This document shows positions 1 to 7,617 of a stretch of DNA of 37,881 nucleotides, one piece after another (within the stretch, counting starts at the first letter, position 1; every line of letters starts with the position of its first letter). The stretch spans positions 1 through 37,881 of the forward strand of contig JAJDCM010000199.1 in the NCBI GenBank assembly GCA_029260825.1. The letters are read 5' to 3'. The DNA is from Planctomycetota bacterium (lineage in GTDB: Bacteria > Planctomycetota > JACOTG01 > JAJDCM01). Below the pieces are notes generated by a model. It had not been told where the DNA came from and did no database searches. It was given only the letters and a program-made list of their open reading frames with translations. The translations under genes and the position numbers were made by a program.

Positions 1-15
1 CCGGGGGGAGCTTAT

Positions 16-40
16 GGGGACAGCCAAGATGGCCGCCCCC
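16..40 (-). terminator. Candidate hairpin downstream of the RRM protein gene
   Basis: Read on the minus strand, the region just past the stop codon at 57 can fold into an 11-bp stem with a UCU loop. Two of the pairs are G-U wobbles. No clear U tract follows, so it may be a 3' stabilising hairpin rather than a classical intrinsic terminator. Confidence 0.3.
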
Positions 41-56
41 TTTCGAGTCAGGTGGA

Positions 57-377
57 CTACCAGCGTCCTCCGCCGCCTCCTCCTCCGTGCGCGCCGCCTC
101 TGCCGCCGCCGCCACCGCCGCCGCCACCACTGGAGTTTCTGGGACGTGCTTCGTTGACGTTAATGGCGCGACCGGCCACATCTTGGCCATTCAGGCCTTC
201 AATCGCGTTTCGGCCTTCGTTGTCGTCAGGCATTTCGACGAAAGCGAAGCCGCGCGACCTTCCGGTCTCACGGTCGGTAATGATCTGGACCGAATCCACC
301 TGTCCGTATTCCTGGAAGGCGTTGTGCAGATCATCGTCCGTGGCTTTGAATGACAGGTTTCCGACATAAATGTTCAT
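57..377 (-). CDS. RRM-domain glycine-rich RNA-binding protein
   Basis: This 106-aa protein is a single RNA recognition motif followed by a glycine tail. The RNP2 strand is visible as IYVGNL at residues 3-8 and RNP1 as RGFAFVEM near residues 41-48. Both carry the aromatic residues that stack on RNA bases. After about residue 80 the chain is almost pure Gly with a few Arg, His and Ala. This layout matches the small cold-inducible or clock-type RNA-binding proteins of cyanobacteria and planctomycetes, which are thought to act as RNA chaperones. The ATG at 377 is chosen because GAGGAGAG lies about 5 nt upstream and the RRM begins immediately after it. An in-frame start 27 nt further upstream would only add residues with no family support. 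Confidence 0.9.
   Translation of the reverse strand: MNIYVGNLSFKATDDDLHNAFQEYGQVDSVQIITDRETGRSRGFAFVEMPDDNEGRNAIEGLNGQDVAGRAINVNEARPRNSSGGGGGGGGGRGGAHGGGGGGGRW
64..137. repeat. CCG/GCC-rich simple-sequence tract
   Basis: A run of CCG, GCC, CCT and CAC triplets encodes the Gly-rich tail of the RRM protein on the minus strand. Tracts like this can change length by slippage without breaking the frame. Confidence 0.7.
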
Positions 378-671
378 CAGGACTCTCCTCGAACCAGCAC
401 GCACTGTAAATCCGGTGGGGGAAAAGGTTCACGGCATCACTACAGGTCGTGCTCAGGCGGTTTTCCCCTTTTGTCTTCCACGTGGCGCGGCCAACGCACC
501 AAAGCCTGGAAGAAGGCAAAACCACCTTCTGGCGCTAAATATCTAGATCGAATGAAACATGGATCCCGCAAACGTAGCAGCGCCCCTCCGGAGAGCGGCC
601 AGTCTACATCGATCAATTGATCAAGAGAAAGTATTTTTGGGAAGGATTCGGGGGGGCAGGATTCAACCCTC
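378..671. other. Intergenic region between the RRM gene and the M56 gene
   Basis: These 294 bp contain no convincing gene. They hold the leader of the RRM gene, where complementary 8-mers GGGGAAAA (418-425) and TTTTCCCC (461-468) could pair across a 35-nt loop in the minus-strand transcript. A perfect 12-bp palindrome GATCAATTGATC lies at 611-622. I found no strong promoter match. Confidence 0.5.
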
Positions 672-2561
672 CTATTCCTTCGCGTGGCTGGAATTCCCGA
701 CCCAAAAGAGGGTTTGCTTCCAGAACCGGTCAAATGGCTGATCCCCGCTTTCGAGGCGCCAGCGCCAGCTGTCGGCGACCTGGAAAGAGAGCGTTCGACC
801 TCTCCCCACCGCCTGGTTTGCCAGCAGTGTAACTGGCTCGCTCTGTCCATCTTCGACCCCAGTAGCCAGGACAACTGCCCCTGGTTTCACCGATTCAATT
901 GGTTCGACCCAGGTGGTTTTTGGCAGGGATTCCCAGAGTCTTTCGTTTTCTTCAGAATTGCCGGAAACAGAGTAGCCAGGGAAGTCCTTTCCGACCTGGG
1001 TCCAGGAAAAGGTGCAGGAAGAATGCCGGCCCGGAGCCACTTTTTGAATCGGCATCAATTCGCCTAGTGGGCTCAAAAGAAGAGCCTTTGCTCCGTTCTT
1101 TTCGCCGGCAACAAAGAGCAAGCCTCCCCCATCCGATACGAAGGTTTTGAACTGAGCGCCGATCATCATCTTCTCGTCTTTTCGGGAAGCACCCGCCGCC
1201 TGGCAGAGACCTTCGAATGTGATGTCTCCCAGAACGATGATGTCTGCTTCGTCGCGAAGACTTACCTCGGGGGATGGAAGAGCCTCGAGGGCTGCTTCTC
1301 CCCTGGAATGTTCCTGTTCAAATTTTCTGTCCGCGGAAAGAAGGAAGCAGCGGACCCGAAAGTCGCTGTCGGTAAGGAGTGCGTTTTTGAAGTATCGATA
1401 ATGCCACCGAGGAGAACTCTCGATGTAGAGAACCCGAAGGGGTGCTTTTTGGGGATCATCATTCGTCTTGGAGGCTTCTCCCAGCCGACAGCCCAGAAGG
1501 AAGAGAGCGATCAGGAAAATCGAGACGGGAATGAGCACCCGGGTGGATCGTGGACACGGTCTGAGGGGCAAGGCCTGCTCTGACAAGAGGAATCGAATTC
1601 GATTCTCGAGGCTGGAGCGAGGCCTGATCATTCCGCGGATGCCGGGGAGACTCGGAGTGGGCTCGGTTGCCGCCGCGGCAAGACTCACCATCGATCGAGC
1701 GTAGTTCACGGGGGGCGAGCCGAACTGAACGACGGACCGATCCGCCATTTCCTCCGTGAGTGCGTCCAGCCGACGATGGAGAACTAGCATCAGAGGGTTG
1801 TGCCAGTAAAGACATTGGGCCAGCCGCTGGAGGTGACCAAGGATGGGGTCTCTGTTCTCGAGGTGCGCGCACTCGTGGATCAGGAAATCACGGCATTCCT
1901 CCCGGGTGAACATGGATTTCCAGTTTGTGGGAAAGACGATCCTTGGAATGAAGGTCCCACCACTCAAAGGCACGTTGATTTCTGAAGAGACGAAGATCTT
2001 TGGGCGTCGAAACCCGATCTCATCGCAGACCTCCCCGAGAAGGGAGCGAAGTTCTTGGCAGGCCGGTCGGGTGCGAATAAACAACCTCCGTACCTGAGCG
2101 AATCCAAGAAGGAGTTTTCCCATGGAGAAGAGGCACCCTGCGCTCCAGATCAGCACCAGGCAGTCAATGAGTCTCGAGCTCCTGGATTCCTCTGAAGTGA
2201 TGCTCTTCGGTGGTTGAAAAGCGAAAACTTCCTCCGGGGAGGCCGTCCCTTGTTTTGTCGGTTCCAGATCTTGTTTTCCCTCAACCAACGGAGCTGAACT
2301 CAGGGTTGTAGGGTCTGGAAGGTTGGAAGAGCCGATCACGTCGCCGCCGGGGAAGGTAATCCATTCTATTCCGGCTGAAGAGCCGATCCAACCCAGGCCG
2401 GGAAGAAGGAGGATGAGGAGAAGGGAACCGGTCCACAGACCCCGCCGAGCGAATGTCGAGCCGATTTTTCGAAAGTCGATGAGCCAGGCCAGGCTCAGGA
2501 TCATGACGGATAGAATCGTCCACTGAAGCAAGAGAAGGGCGAGGTGGGTCATTGTATTCAC
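672..2561 (-). CDS. BlaR1-like M56 metallopeptidase fused to a GATase1-like domain
   Basis: This 629-aa membrane protein pairs with the BlaI-type repressor encoded just upstream. Hydrophobic segments lie near residues 7-29, 42-60, 131-156 and 341-358. The zinc site HECAH is at 229-233, with acidic residues (EE, D) near 270-274 that fit the third ligand region of the M56 family. In BlaR1/MecR1 the last membrane span leads to a penicillin-binding sensor. Here residues about 375-629 resemble the glutamine-amidotransferase-like fold seen in planctomycete membrane proteins, with no visible catalytic Cys and no SxxK/KTG motifs. The likely role is a signal-activated protease that inactivates the repressor, but the ligand is unknown. 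The GTG start at 2561 overlaps the blaI-like stop as GTGA and has GGAAGGAG close upstream. An ATG at 2552 is the alternative. Confidence 0.85.
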   Translation of the reverse strand: MNTMTHLALLLLQWTILSVMILSLAWLIDFRKIGSTFARRGLWTGSLLLILLLPGLGWIGSSAGIEWITFPGGDVIGSSNLPDPTTLSSAPLVEGKQDLEPTKQGTASPEEVFAFQPPKSITSEESRSSRLIDCLVLIWSAGCLFSMGKLLLGFAQVRRLFIRTRPACQELRSLLGEVCDEIGFRRPKIFVSSEINVPLSGGTFIPRIVFPTNWKSMFTREECRDFLIHECAHLENRDPILGHLQRLAQCLYWHNPLMLVLHRRLDALTEEMADRSVVQFGSPPVNYARSMVSLAAAATEPTPSLPGIRGMIRPRSSLENRIRFLLSEQALPLRPCPRSTRVLIPVSIFLIALFLLGCRLGEASKTNDDPQKAPLRVLYIESSPRWHYRYFKNALLTDSDFRVRCFLLSADRKFEQEHSRGEAALEALPSPEVSLRDEADIIVLGDITFEGLCQAAGASRKDEKMMIGAQFKTFVSDGGGLLFVAGEKNGAKALLLSPLGELMPIQKVAPGRHSSCTFSWTQVGKDFPGYSVSGNSEENERLWESLPKTTWVEPIESVKPGAVVLATGVEDGQSEPVTLLANQAVGRGRTLSFQVADSWRWRLESGDQPFDRFWKQTLFWVGNSSHAKE

Positions 2562-2974
2562 GACTCCTTCCGGGGGCTATTCTTCCTGGGTTTGAGACGC
2601 TTTTCTTCATCGGTCAAGGCTTTGCGCAGCCGACTGATTTCCTCTGCGGATACGAACCCGTTTCCAAGGAGCGATTTGACCAGATTCTCCGCCGACCCGG
2701 CGAAGGCGTGATCCAGGAGATCTTTCAGGCGCTGCTTTCGAGTCACTTCCCGGGTAACTTGACTTCGGTAGACAAAGGATCGCCCCCGCTGTTCCCGGGT
2801 GAGAAAGCCCCGTTGCTCGAGCCGCTGGACAAGAGTCAGGATCGTGTTTCGGGCCACTTCCCGCTTCTTGCGAAGCTCCTCCCAGAGGAAAGAGACGGTG
2901 CATTCTTTCTCGATCCAGATCAGGTTCATGATTTCGAGCTGGGCCGGTGTCAACTGAGACGGTGAGGGCGCCAT
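2558..2974 (-). CDS. BlaI/MecI/CopY-family transcriptional repressor
   Basis: This 138-aa winged-helix repressor has the family's recognisable opening, a helix with LTPAQLEIMNLIW, then a recognition region around EVARNTILTLVQRLEQRGFL and a C-terminal helical dimerisation part. Proteins of this family bind TACA-N2-TGTA-type dyads and are cleaved when a partner M56 protease senses its signal. The ATG at 2974 has AAGGA about 7 nt upstream. A longer in-frame start at 3013 would lie inside the operator/promoter region and is rejected. The gene overlaps the M56 gene by 4 nt, so the two are co-translated. Autoregulation is strongly suggested by the two dyads between 2997 and 3033. Confidence 0.9.
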   Translation of the reverse strand: MAPSPSQLTPAQLEIMNLIWIEKECTVSFLWEELRKKREVARNTILTLVQRLEQRGFLTREQRGRSFVYRSQVTREVTRKQRLKDLLDHAFAGSAENLVKSLLGNGFVSAEEISRLRKALTDEEKRLKPRKNSPRKES

Positions 2975-2996
2975 GGTTTCATCCTTCTTGTTATGT

Positions 2997-3010
2997 CCTA
3001 CAGGTGTAGG
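2997..3010. promoter_or_regulatory. Operator 1 of the BlaI-type repressor
   Basis: CCTACAGGTGTAGG is a perfect inverted repeat with 6-bp arms and a 2-bp centre. It contains TACA-N2-TGTA, the known BlaI/MecI operator core. It lies just downstream of the predicted -10 element of the repressor gene. Confidence 0.75.
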
Positions 3011-3011
3011 C

Positions 3012-3040
3012 ATTATTGCCTACGGTTGTAGGCAATGCAA
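3012..3040 (-). promoter_or_regulatory. Predicted sigma70-type promoter of the repressor/M56 operon
   Basis: On the minus strand TTGCAT (3040-3035) and AATAAT (3017-3012) are separated by exactly 17 bp. The -10 matches 5 of 6 consensus bases and the -35 matches 3 of 6. The whole spacer is occupied by operator 2, which suits steric repression. Confidence 0.55.
3018..3033. promoter_or_regulatory. Operator 2 of the BlaI-type repressor
   Basis: GCCTACGGTTGTAGGC is an inverted repeat with 6-bp arms and one mismatch to the TACA-N2-TGTA core. Its centre is 22 bp from that of operator 1, about two helical turns. Two dimers could therefore bind the same DNA face. Confidence 0.75.
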
Positions 3041-3093
3041 GGGAGAAGCCGGGATTTTTTCTTGGGGGCTTGCCTGGCTGGTCTGACGACCCA

Positions 3094-4236
3094 CTAGTTT
3101 CCTGCGTTGTAAAGCCTGCACGAGGCTGCTTTGATGACGAGGAAGATCTCAAGGTCGGGCTGAAGGCCGAGGCTTGAAATCGTGGTCTCGGTCACTTCGA
3201 TAGCCAGGGGCGGGAGACTCTTCGTGAGAGAGACAGTAACGATGCCTACAGCGTCTTCTGCTTTCAGGCTGAGAATCCTCGCGGGAAGAAGATTTCGAGC
3301 CGAGAGGCCCACCGGTTTTTGGGTCGCGATCATGATTTCATGAGAGGGGATACCGAGAAAGAGCCGATCCCCGGGGTTTCCCTCGGATCTTGTCACGACC
3401 AGTCGCACCGGAGGATCCGGGTTCCGGATCGTTGGATCGCCAAGCTCAACGATGCTCGCACCATTTTCCTGTCCGAGGGAATGGCAGGGAAGGATGTTCT
3501 CGAATTCGGATCGATCAGCCAGGGAAAAGACCTTTGGATCGGACAGAACGCGCCTTGGTTCCCCACGAACAAGCACTTTCCCACTCTTTAGCACGATGAG
3601 ATCGTCGCAAAGAGCCTGTACTTCGATGGGATCATGAGTCACCAGGATCATGGGGATCTGAAACTCGTGCCGGACCCGATTCAGAAAGGGCAGGAGCCTT
3701 CTTCGCAGAGGAAGATCCAGGGATGCGAACGGCTCGTCAAGGAGAAGCAGACGAGGCCCCGAGCAGATCGCCCGACCCAATGCCACCCGTTGCCGCTCGC
3801 CGCCGGAGAGGGTGGTGATTCCCCGGTTCAGGAGGGGAGAGAGTTCCAGGATCTCGACCACCTGAGCCAGTGTTGTTTCGAAGTCGTGGCCGCTGGCAAG
3901 AGCGCGTTTTTTTCCGGTTTCGAGGTTTCGTTGCACCGTAAGGTGAGGAAACAGGAGACCCTCCTGAGGAACGTAGCCGATGTTGCGATCCTCAGGACCG
4001 AGAAACGTCCCCGAAGAGAGCCAGGTTTCATCGCCAAGTTGGAGCGTCCCTTTGGCCTTTTTGCGCAATCCGGAGAGGGTCTCAAGGAGGCTTGTCTTTC
4101 CCGATCCAGATGCCCCGAAGACTCCGGTGACCTGGCTTTGTGTTTCAAACGACACTTCAAGTTTGAATCGGTCGAGGGAAAGTTCGACATCGACGAGGAG
4201 CCGATCCCAGGAAGGCTGTGGCGTTCTTTCGTTCAT
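3094..4236 (-). CDS. modC: Molybdate ABC transporter ATP-binding protein ModC
   Basis: The 380-aa protein has all parts of an ABC ATPase: Walker A GASGSGKT (41-48), Q-loop Gln91, signature LSGGE (143-147), Walker B LLLLDEP (163-169) and the H-loop His201. The C-terminal part after about residue 310 is a TOBE/mop-like domain, which binds oxyanions in ModC and can regulate transport. It energises ModB for import of molybdate, or tungstate, across the inner membrane. The ATG overlaps the modB stop as ATGA. It is the last gene of modABC. Specificity for molybdate rather than sulfate is inferred from the single-permease layout, the ModA homologue and the nearby storage-protein genes. Confidence 0.9.
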   Translation of the reverse strand: MNERTPQPSWDRLLVDVELSLDRFKLEVSFETQSQVTGVFGASGSGKTSLLETLSGLRKKAKGTLQLGDETWLSSGTFLGPEDRNIGYVPQEGLLFPHLTVQRNLETGKKRALASGHDFETTLAQVVEILELSPLLNRGITTLSGGERQRVALGRAICSGPRLLLLDEPFASLDLPLRRRLLPFLNRVRHEFQIPMILVTHDPIEVQALCDDLIVLKSGKVLVRGEPRRVLSDPKVFSLADRSEFENILPCHSLGQENGASIVELGDPTIRNPDPPVRLVVTRSEGNPGDRLFLGIPSHEIMIATQKPVGLSARNLLPARILSLKAEDAVGIVTVSLTKSLPPLAIEVTETTISSLGLQPDLEIFLVIKAASCRLYNAGN

Positions 4237-4913
4237 CGGCTCGGTCCGTACTGGCCACGCCCGCGAGAGAGGACCTCGGAAATCACGATGGCGATGAAGC
4301 CCATGACCATGGCAATAATCATGAGAGAGTAGGCCTGCTTATTCTCTCCTGCCTGCTGGGCGCTGAAGATGGCGGAGGCGAGGGTTTGAGTGCGCCCGGG
4401 AATATTGCCGGCTATCGTAACCGTTGCACCGAATTCTCCCAGGGCTCGGGTAAACCCAAGAATAACACCGGCGAGAAGACCGCGTCGAGCCAGAGGGAGA
4501 GAGTAGTTGAGAAACGTAGAAAGCCGCCCGTGACCAAGTGTTCGAGCCATCATTTCCAGTCGAGGATTGATGCCTTCAAACGTGACACGCGCGGTGCGAA
4601 CAACCAGCGGTGCAGCCATGATTCCGGAAGCGAGAACGGCTCCCTTCCAGGTCAGAAGGAAACCGAGGTCGAATCCGATAGCATCTGATCCAAGAGGGCC
4701 GTCCACCGCAAGCAGGCGAAGAAGCAGGAATCCGACAGCAGTCGGAGGGAGGACCAGAGGCAGTCCGACGAGACCGGAGACGATGTTCTTTCCGCGAAAG
4801 TCGTAGCGCGCGAGCAGGTAGCCCAGAATTGTTGCTGGCACGACCACGACCAGGATCGCCACGGAAGCGACCTTGAGCGTCAGAAGAATGATGACGAGTG
4901 TTTCGGTCGTCAA
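4233..4913 (-). CDS. modB: Molybdate ABC transporter permease ModB
   Basis: A 226-aa inner-membrane permease with about five to six hydrophobic segments. The cytoplasmic EAA-type loop is readable near ARTLGHGRLSTFLNYSLPLA, followed by the ModB-like GFTRALGEFGATVTIAGNIPG. A single short permease of this kind forms a homodimer with ModC. The TTG start at 4913 is dictated by a TTGA overlap with the modA stop. No alternative start is available before the first membrane segment, and the Shine-Dalgarno match is weak, which points to translational coupling with modA. Confidence 0.9.
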   Translation of the reverse strand: MTTETLVIILLTLKVASVAILVVVVPATILGYLLARYDFRGKNIVSGLVGLPLVLPPTAVGFLLLRLLAVDGPLGSDAIGFDLGFLLTWKGAVLASGIMAAPLVVRTARVTFEGINPRLEMMARTLGHGRLSTFLNYSLPLARRGLLAGVILGFTRALGEFGATVTIAGNIPGRTQTLASAIFSAQQAGENKQAYSLMIIAMVMGFIAIVISEVLSRGRGQYGPSR

Positions 4914-5776
4914 GGTGAGCCCCGCAGTTCACCGGGGACGGTGTCTTTGAGGCGAGGAGGGGCCATCATCCTGAATCCGTGTTTCTGGTAGAGTTTTGCG
5001 GCGGTTTTGCCGGTCAGGAACGCCAGGAACTCTATTGCCTTGGGCTGGACTTGTTGTCGTTTGATGGCGGCCGCACAATAAGTAATGGAGGGGTGGGCTT
5101 CCTCGGGGATGGTGAGTACGACCTCAACTGCGTCCGAGGTGGCAGCGTCGGTCTGGTAGACAATTCCGAGTACTGCCGGGTCGGATTCAACGAGGGTCAT
5201 TGCGCTCCGCACATCCAGAGTCGGAACGAGTTGGTCCGAGATGGTGTCCCACAAAGTTTGGCCTCCCGAGGGGATGGAAACCAGGGCTGCCTTGGCGTAT
5301 TTTCCCGCTGGAACCGCTTCCGGATTCCCGATGGCAAGATGCTTGTAGGATGCTTCGGGGAGCTGAGATAGATCCGAAATCTGGATTCCGGCTCCCTTTT
5401 TTTGAATGAGGACAAGACGATTGGAGAGGAAGTCCAATCGGGTGCTGGATTCCAGGCATCCGGCGCCATCCAGGAAATCCATCCACTGGGTATTGGCGGA
5501 CAAAAAGACATCGGCAGCACGGGATGCTTGGATCTGCTGGGCCAGCACATTCGAGCCCGCATAATTGCCGATCAGGCGAATTCCGTGACTTTGTTGATAG
5601 TTTTGCCCGATTTCTTCAACTAGTTCTTGAAGGCTGGCGGCAGCAAAGACGAGGACAACGTCTTTTTCCCCGAGATTGGTTTCGGGGGCGCAGGCCGGGA
5701 CCAAGGCCACCACTAGACAAAGGAGTAGAGTGCCCCAATTCCAGCCACGAATTGGTTTAATCATCGTTTTCGCCAT
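4910..5776 (-). CDS. modA: Molybdate-binding lipoprotein ModA
   Basis: The 288-aa solute-binding protein starts with a signal sequence whose hydrophobic core (TLLLCLVVALVPAC) ends in a cysteine near residue 29, consistent with lipid anchoring although the lipobox is imperfect. The mature part opens with VFAAASLQELVEEIG, the usual ModA beginning with the Ser that contacts the oxyanion. NYAGSNVLAQQI and VYQTDA follow, also typical of the family. It would capture molybdate or tungstate outside the inner membrane and deliver it to ModBC. The start at 5776 is kept. An ATG 12 nt further in is possible, and neither has a strong ribosome binding site. The gene is divergent from the methyltransferase/mos operon. 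Confidence 0.9.
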   Translation of the reverse strand: MAKTMIKPIRGWNWGTLLLCLVVALVPACAPETNLGEKDVVLVFAAASLQELVEEIGQNYQQSHGIRLIGNYAGSNVLAQQIQASRAADVFLSANTQWMDFLDGAGCLESSTRLDFLSNRLVLIQKKGAGIQISDLSQLPEASYKHLAIGNPEAVPAGKYAKAALVSIPSGGQTLWDTISDQLVPTLDVRSAMTLVESDPAVLGIVYQTDAATSDAVEVVLTIPEEAHPSITYCAAAIKRQQVQPKAIEFLAFLTGKTAAKLYQKHGFRMMAPPRLKDTVPGELRGSP

Positions 5777-5824
5777 CTTCTGGAATCTTGACAGTGGGGC
5801 GGCTTCCTTCAGGATCTCGTTTCG

Positions 5825-5853
5825 ATTTGACTCTCTCTCCTCGAGATTTTCAA
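5825..5853 (-). promoter_or_regulatory. Predicted promoter of modABC
   Basis: On the minus strand TTGAAA (5853-5848) and TCAAAT (5830-5825) are separated by 17 bp. These match 5 of 6 and 4 of 6 consensus bases. Transcription would begin near 5818, giving a leader of about 42 nt. No ModE-like dyad is visible nearby. Confidence 0.45.
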
Positions 5854-5883
5854 GAGGTCCCCGGATCCTGCCGCCTGTTCCTC

Positions 5884-5912
5884 TTGTGGCGGGTACCTTA
5901 CTCGGCTACCAT
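5884..5912 (+). promoter_or_regulatory. Weak predicted promoter of the methyltransferase/mos operon
   Basis: TTGTGG (5884-5889) and TACCAT (5907-5912) are 17 bp apart. The predicted transcription start falls at about 5919, which is also the first base of the ATG, so the mRNA may be leaderless. This agrees with the lack of a Shine-Dalgarno sequence, but the match is modest. Confidence 0.3.
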
Positions 5913-5918
5913 GGGCCG

Positions 5919-6764
5919 ATGATGGATCCCTCAGTTCAAGATGAAGACGCCACGGAGGCTGGTTTGACATTTGATGATCAAGCGCCGTTGTTCGATCAAC
6001 GCGCTGGAGTTACCAAGGATGCCGCCCGATCTGTCGGTCAGGCCGTGCATCGATTGGCCTCTCTCAAAAAAGGTGATCTCCTCCTCGAAATCGGAGCCGG
6101 AACGGGAGAGATCGGGGAGCACCTCGCCTCATCCGGAGTGAAATACTTCGGATTAGACCTTTCTCTTCTCATGCTCCGCGAGTTTGCGAAGCGGGTCCCG
6201 GCGAAGCGAAAGAGCGGAGCCATTTCCCTCATTCAGGGAGATGGGGACGATATCTGGCCGGTGGAGAAGGGCACGATTCGAGCCGTCTTCATGTCCCGAG
6301 CAGTCCATCTCCTCGAAGGACGCCATGTGCTTCGTGAGACGAAGCGGATCGCCCGGCCTGACGGGGCCTTCCTTGTTCTGGGTCGAGTTCGACGTCCGGA
6401 TGAATGTGTTCGGTCGGACATGCGTCGCGAAATGCGCCGACTGCTTTCCGCCGAGGGGGTCGAAGGGCGAGATAGCACCAAGCAAATCCGAAAGCTCTGT
6501 CAGGATTTGATCGTCCGGGGGGGGCGGTTTGTCTGTGAGGAAAATCAGGTGGCGACCTGGAAGGTCAAAGAGACCCCGTTGCAATCCCTGAATTCCTGGC
6601 GAGAGAAAACCGGACTGGCGGGAAAACCGGTGAGTGCCGGAGTGAAGCAGAAGGTGCTGACCAGTCTCGAAGCCTGGGCGGAAGAAAAGTACGGTTCTCT
6701 GGAGAAGGAGACCCCTTCAGAAGACATGTACGAGCTGACAGTCATTGAATTTGGAGCGAGTTGA
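5919..6764 (+). CDS. Class I SAM-dependent methyltransferase
   Basis: The 281-aa protein has a Rossmann-type methyltransferase core. Motif I is LEIGAGTGEIGEHL, the acidic residue after strand 2 is in FGLDLS, and an ARPDGAFLVLG strand corresponds to the post-motif region of UbiE/BioC-like enzymes. The substrate cannot be told from sequence. The frame is open further upstream, but that part would overlap the promoter region of modA and has no homology. The ATGATG at 5919 opens just before the recognisable domain. The gene overlaps the mosB-like gene by 4 nt and is the first gene of the operon, so its substrate may be linked to molybdenum handling; this is inference only. Confidence 0.8.
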   Translation: MMDPSVQDEDATEAGLTFDDQAPLFDQRAGVTKDAARSVGQAVHRLASLKKGDLLLEIGAGTGEIGEHLASSGVKYFGLDLSLLMLREFAKRVPAKRKSGAISLIQGDGDDIWPVEKGTIRAVFMSRAVHLLEGRHVLRETKRIARPDGAFLVLGRVRRPDECVRSDMRREMRRLLSAEGVEGRDSTKQIRKLCQDLIVRGGRFVCEENQVATWKVKETPLQSLNSWREKTGLAGKPVSAGVKQKVLTSLEAWAEEKYGSLEKETPSEDMYELTVIEFGAS

Positions 6765-7609
6765 GCTCGGAAGCTAAGCTAATCGAATCGATGAAGACAA
6801 ATGACATCCTGACGGACCTTGGAGCCAAGCTGGTTTCCGGTTCACTCACCGATAATGCGCTCCTTGAGGAAACCTCCAAGGGCCCGATCGTCAGCATCCT
6901 CCCCGACGCCAATGTGGTCAAGATCGGTGGACAAAGCATGATCGATCGGGGTCGCAAGGCCGTCTTCCCCATCATGGATGAAGTCGTTGCGAACCTCGAG
7001 AGCCACAAGATGATCATCGGCACGGGGGCTGGAACCCGGGCCCGCCATGCCTACAGCGTCGGGATTGACCTTGGGCTACCGACCGGGGTTCTGAGTGTTC
7101 TTGGCACTTTTGTCAGCATGCAAAACGCCCGGATGCTTCATTACCTGCTTGCCAGGCACGGGATCCCGTTCATCGAGCCCATTCAGTTCCCCCAGCTTCC
7201 TCTTTATCTGATGGAGCGAAAAGCGGTGATCTTTTTTGGAATGCCTCCCTACACGTTTTGGCAACAGAATCCGGCGGCGGGAAGAATTCCTCCTCATCGC
7301 ACAGATACCGGATCCTATCTCGTCAGTGAGGTTTTCGGCGCGAAATCGATGATCTACGTGAAGGACGAAAAAGGACTCTATACCGCCGACCCCAAGAAAG
7401 ATCGCTCTGCCAAGTTCATTCCACGCATCACGGTTCAGGAACTGCGAGACATGGATTTGCAGGACGTCGTGGTGGAGAGGGCGGTCCTTGATCTCATGGA
7501 AAATGCGGAATCGCGCCGATCCATTCAGATCATCAACGGGCTGGAAAAAGGAAACCTCACTCGTGCCCTCAACGGGGAAGAAGTGGGAACCATCATTACC
7601 GCGGACTAA
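6761..7609 (+). CDS. mosB: Molybdenum storage protein subunit beta-like (MosB)
   Basis: This 282-aa amino-acid-kinase-fold protein resembles the beta subunit of Azotobacter vinelandii molybdenum storage protein as I remember it. Shared stretches include KIGGQS-IDRGR, IGTGAGTRARHAYS, GLPTGVL, GMPPY, IPPHRTDTGSYL, the KDEKGLYTADPK loop and a closing GEEVGTII. The known protein is an alpha3beta3 cage that uses ATP to build and keep polyoxomolybdate or tungstate clusters. The TTG start at 6761 overlaps the methyltransferase stop as TTGA and has GGAG 4 nt upstream. An ATG at 6791 is an alternative. The assignment as beta rather than alpha rests on these local similarities. Confidence 0.82.
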   Translation: MSSEAKLIESMKTNDILTDLGAKLVSGSLTDNALLEETSKGPIVSILPDANVVKIGGQSMIDRGRKAVFPIMDEVVANLESHKMIIGTGAGTRARHAYSVGIDLGLPTGVLSVLGTFVSMQNARMLHYLLARHGIPFIEPIQFPQLPLYLMERKAVIFFGMPPYTFWQQNPAAGRIPPHRTDTGSYLVSEVFGAKSMIYVKDEKGLYTADPKKDRSAKFIPRITVQELRDMDLQDVVVERAVLDLMENAESRRSIQIINGLEKGNLTRALNGEEVGTIITAD

Positions 7610-7617
7610 AAAGGTTC

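Noticed and set aside
672..2561. Reading the M56 protein as a true beta-lactam sensor BlaR1
   Set aside because: The outer domain lacks SxxK, SxN and KTG motifs and resembles a GATase-like fold instead.
5777..5918. ModE operator or molybdenum-cofactor riboswitch between modA and the methyltransferase
   Set aside because: No ModE-type dyad and no riboswitch-like fold was visible in the 142-bp space.
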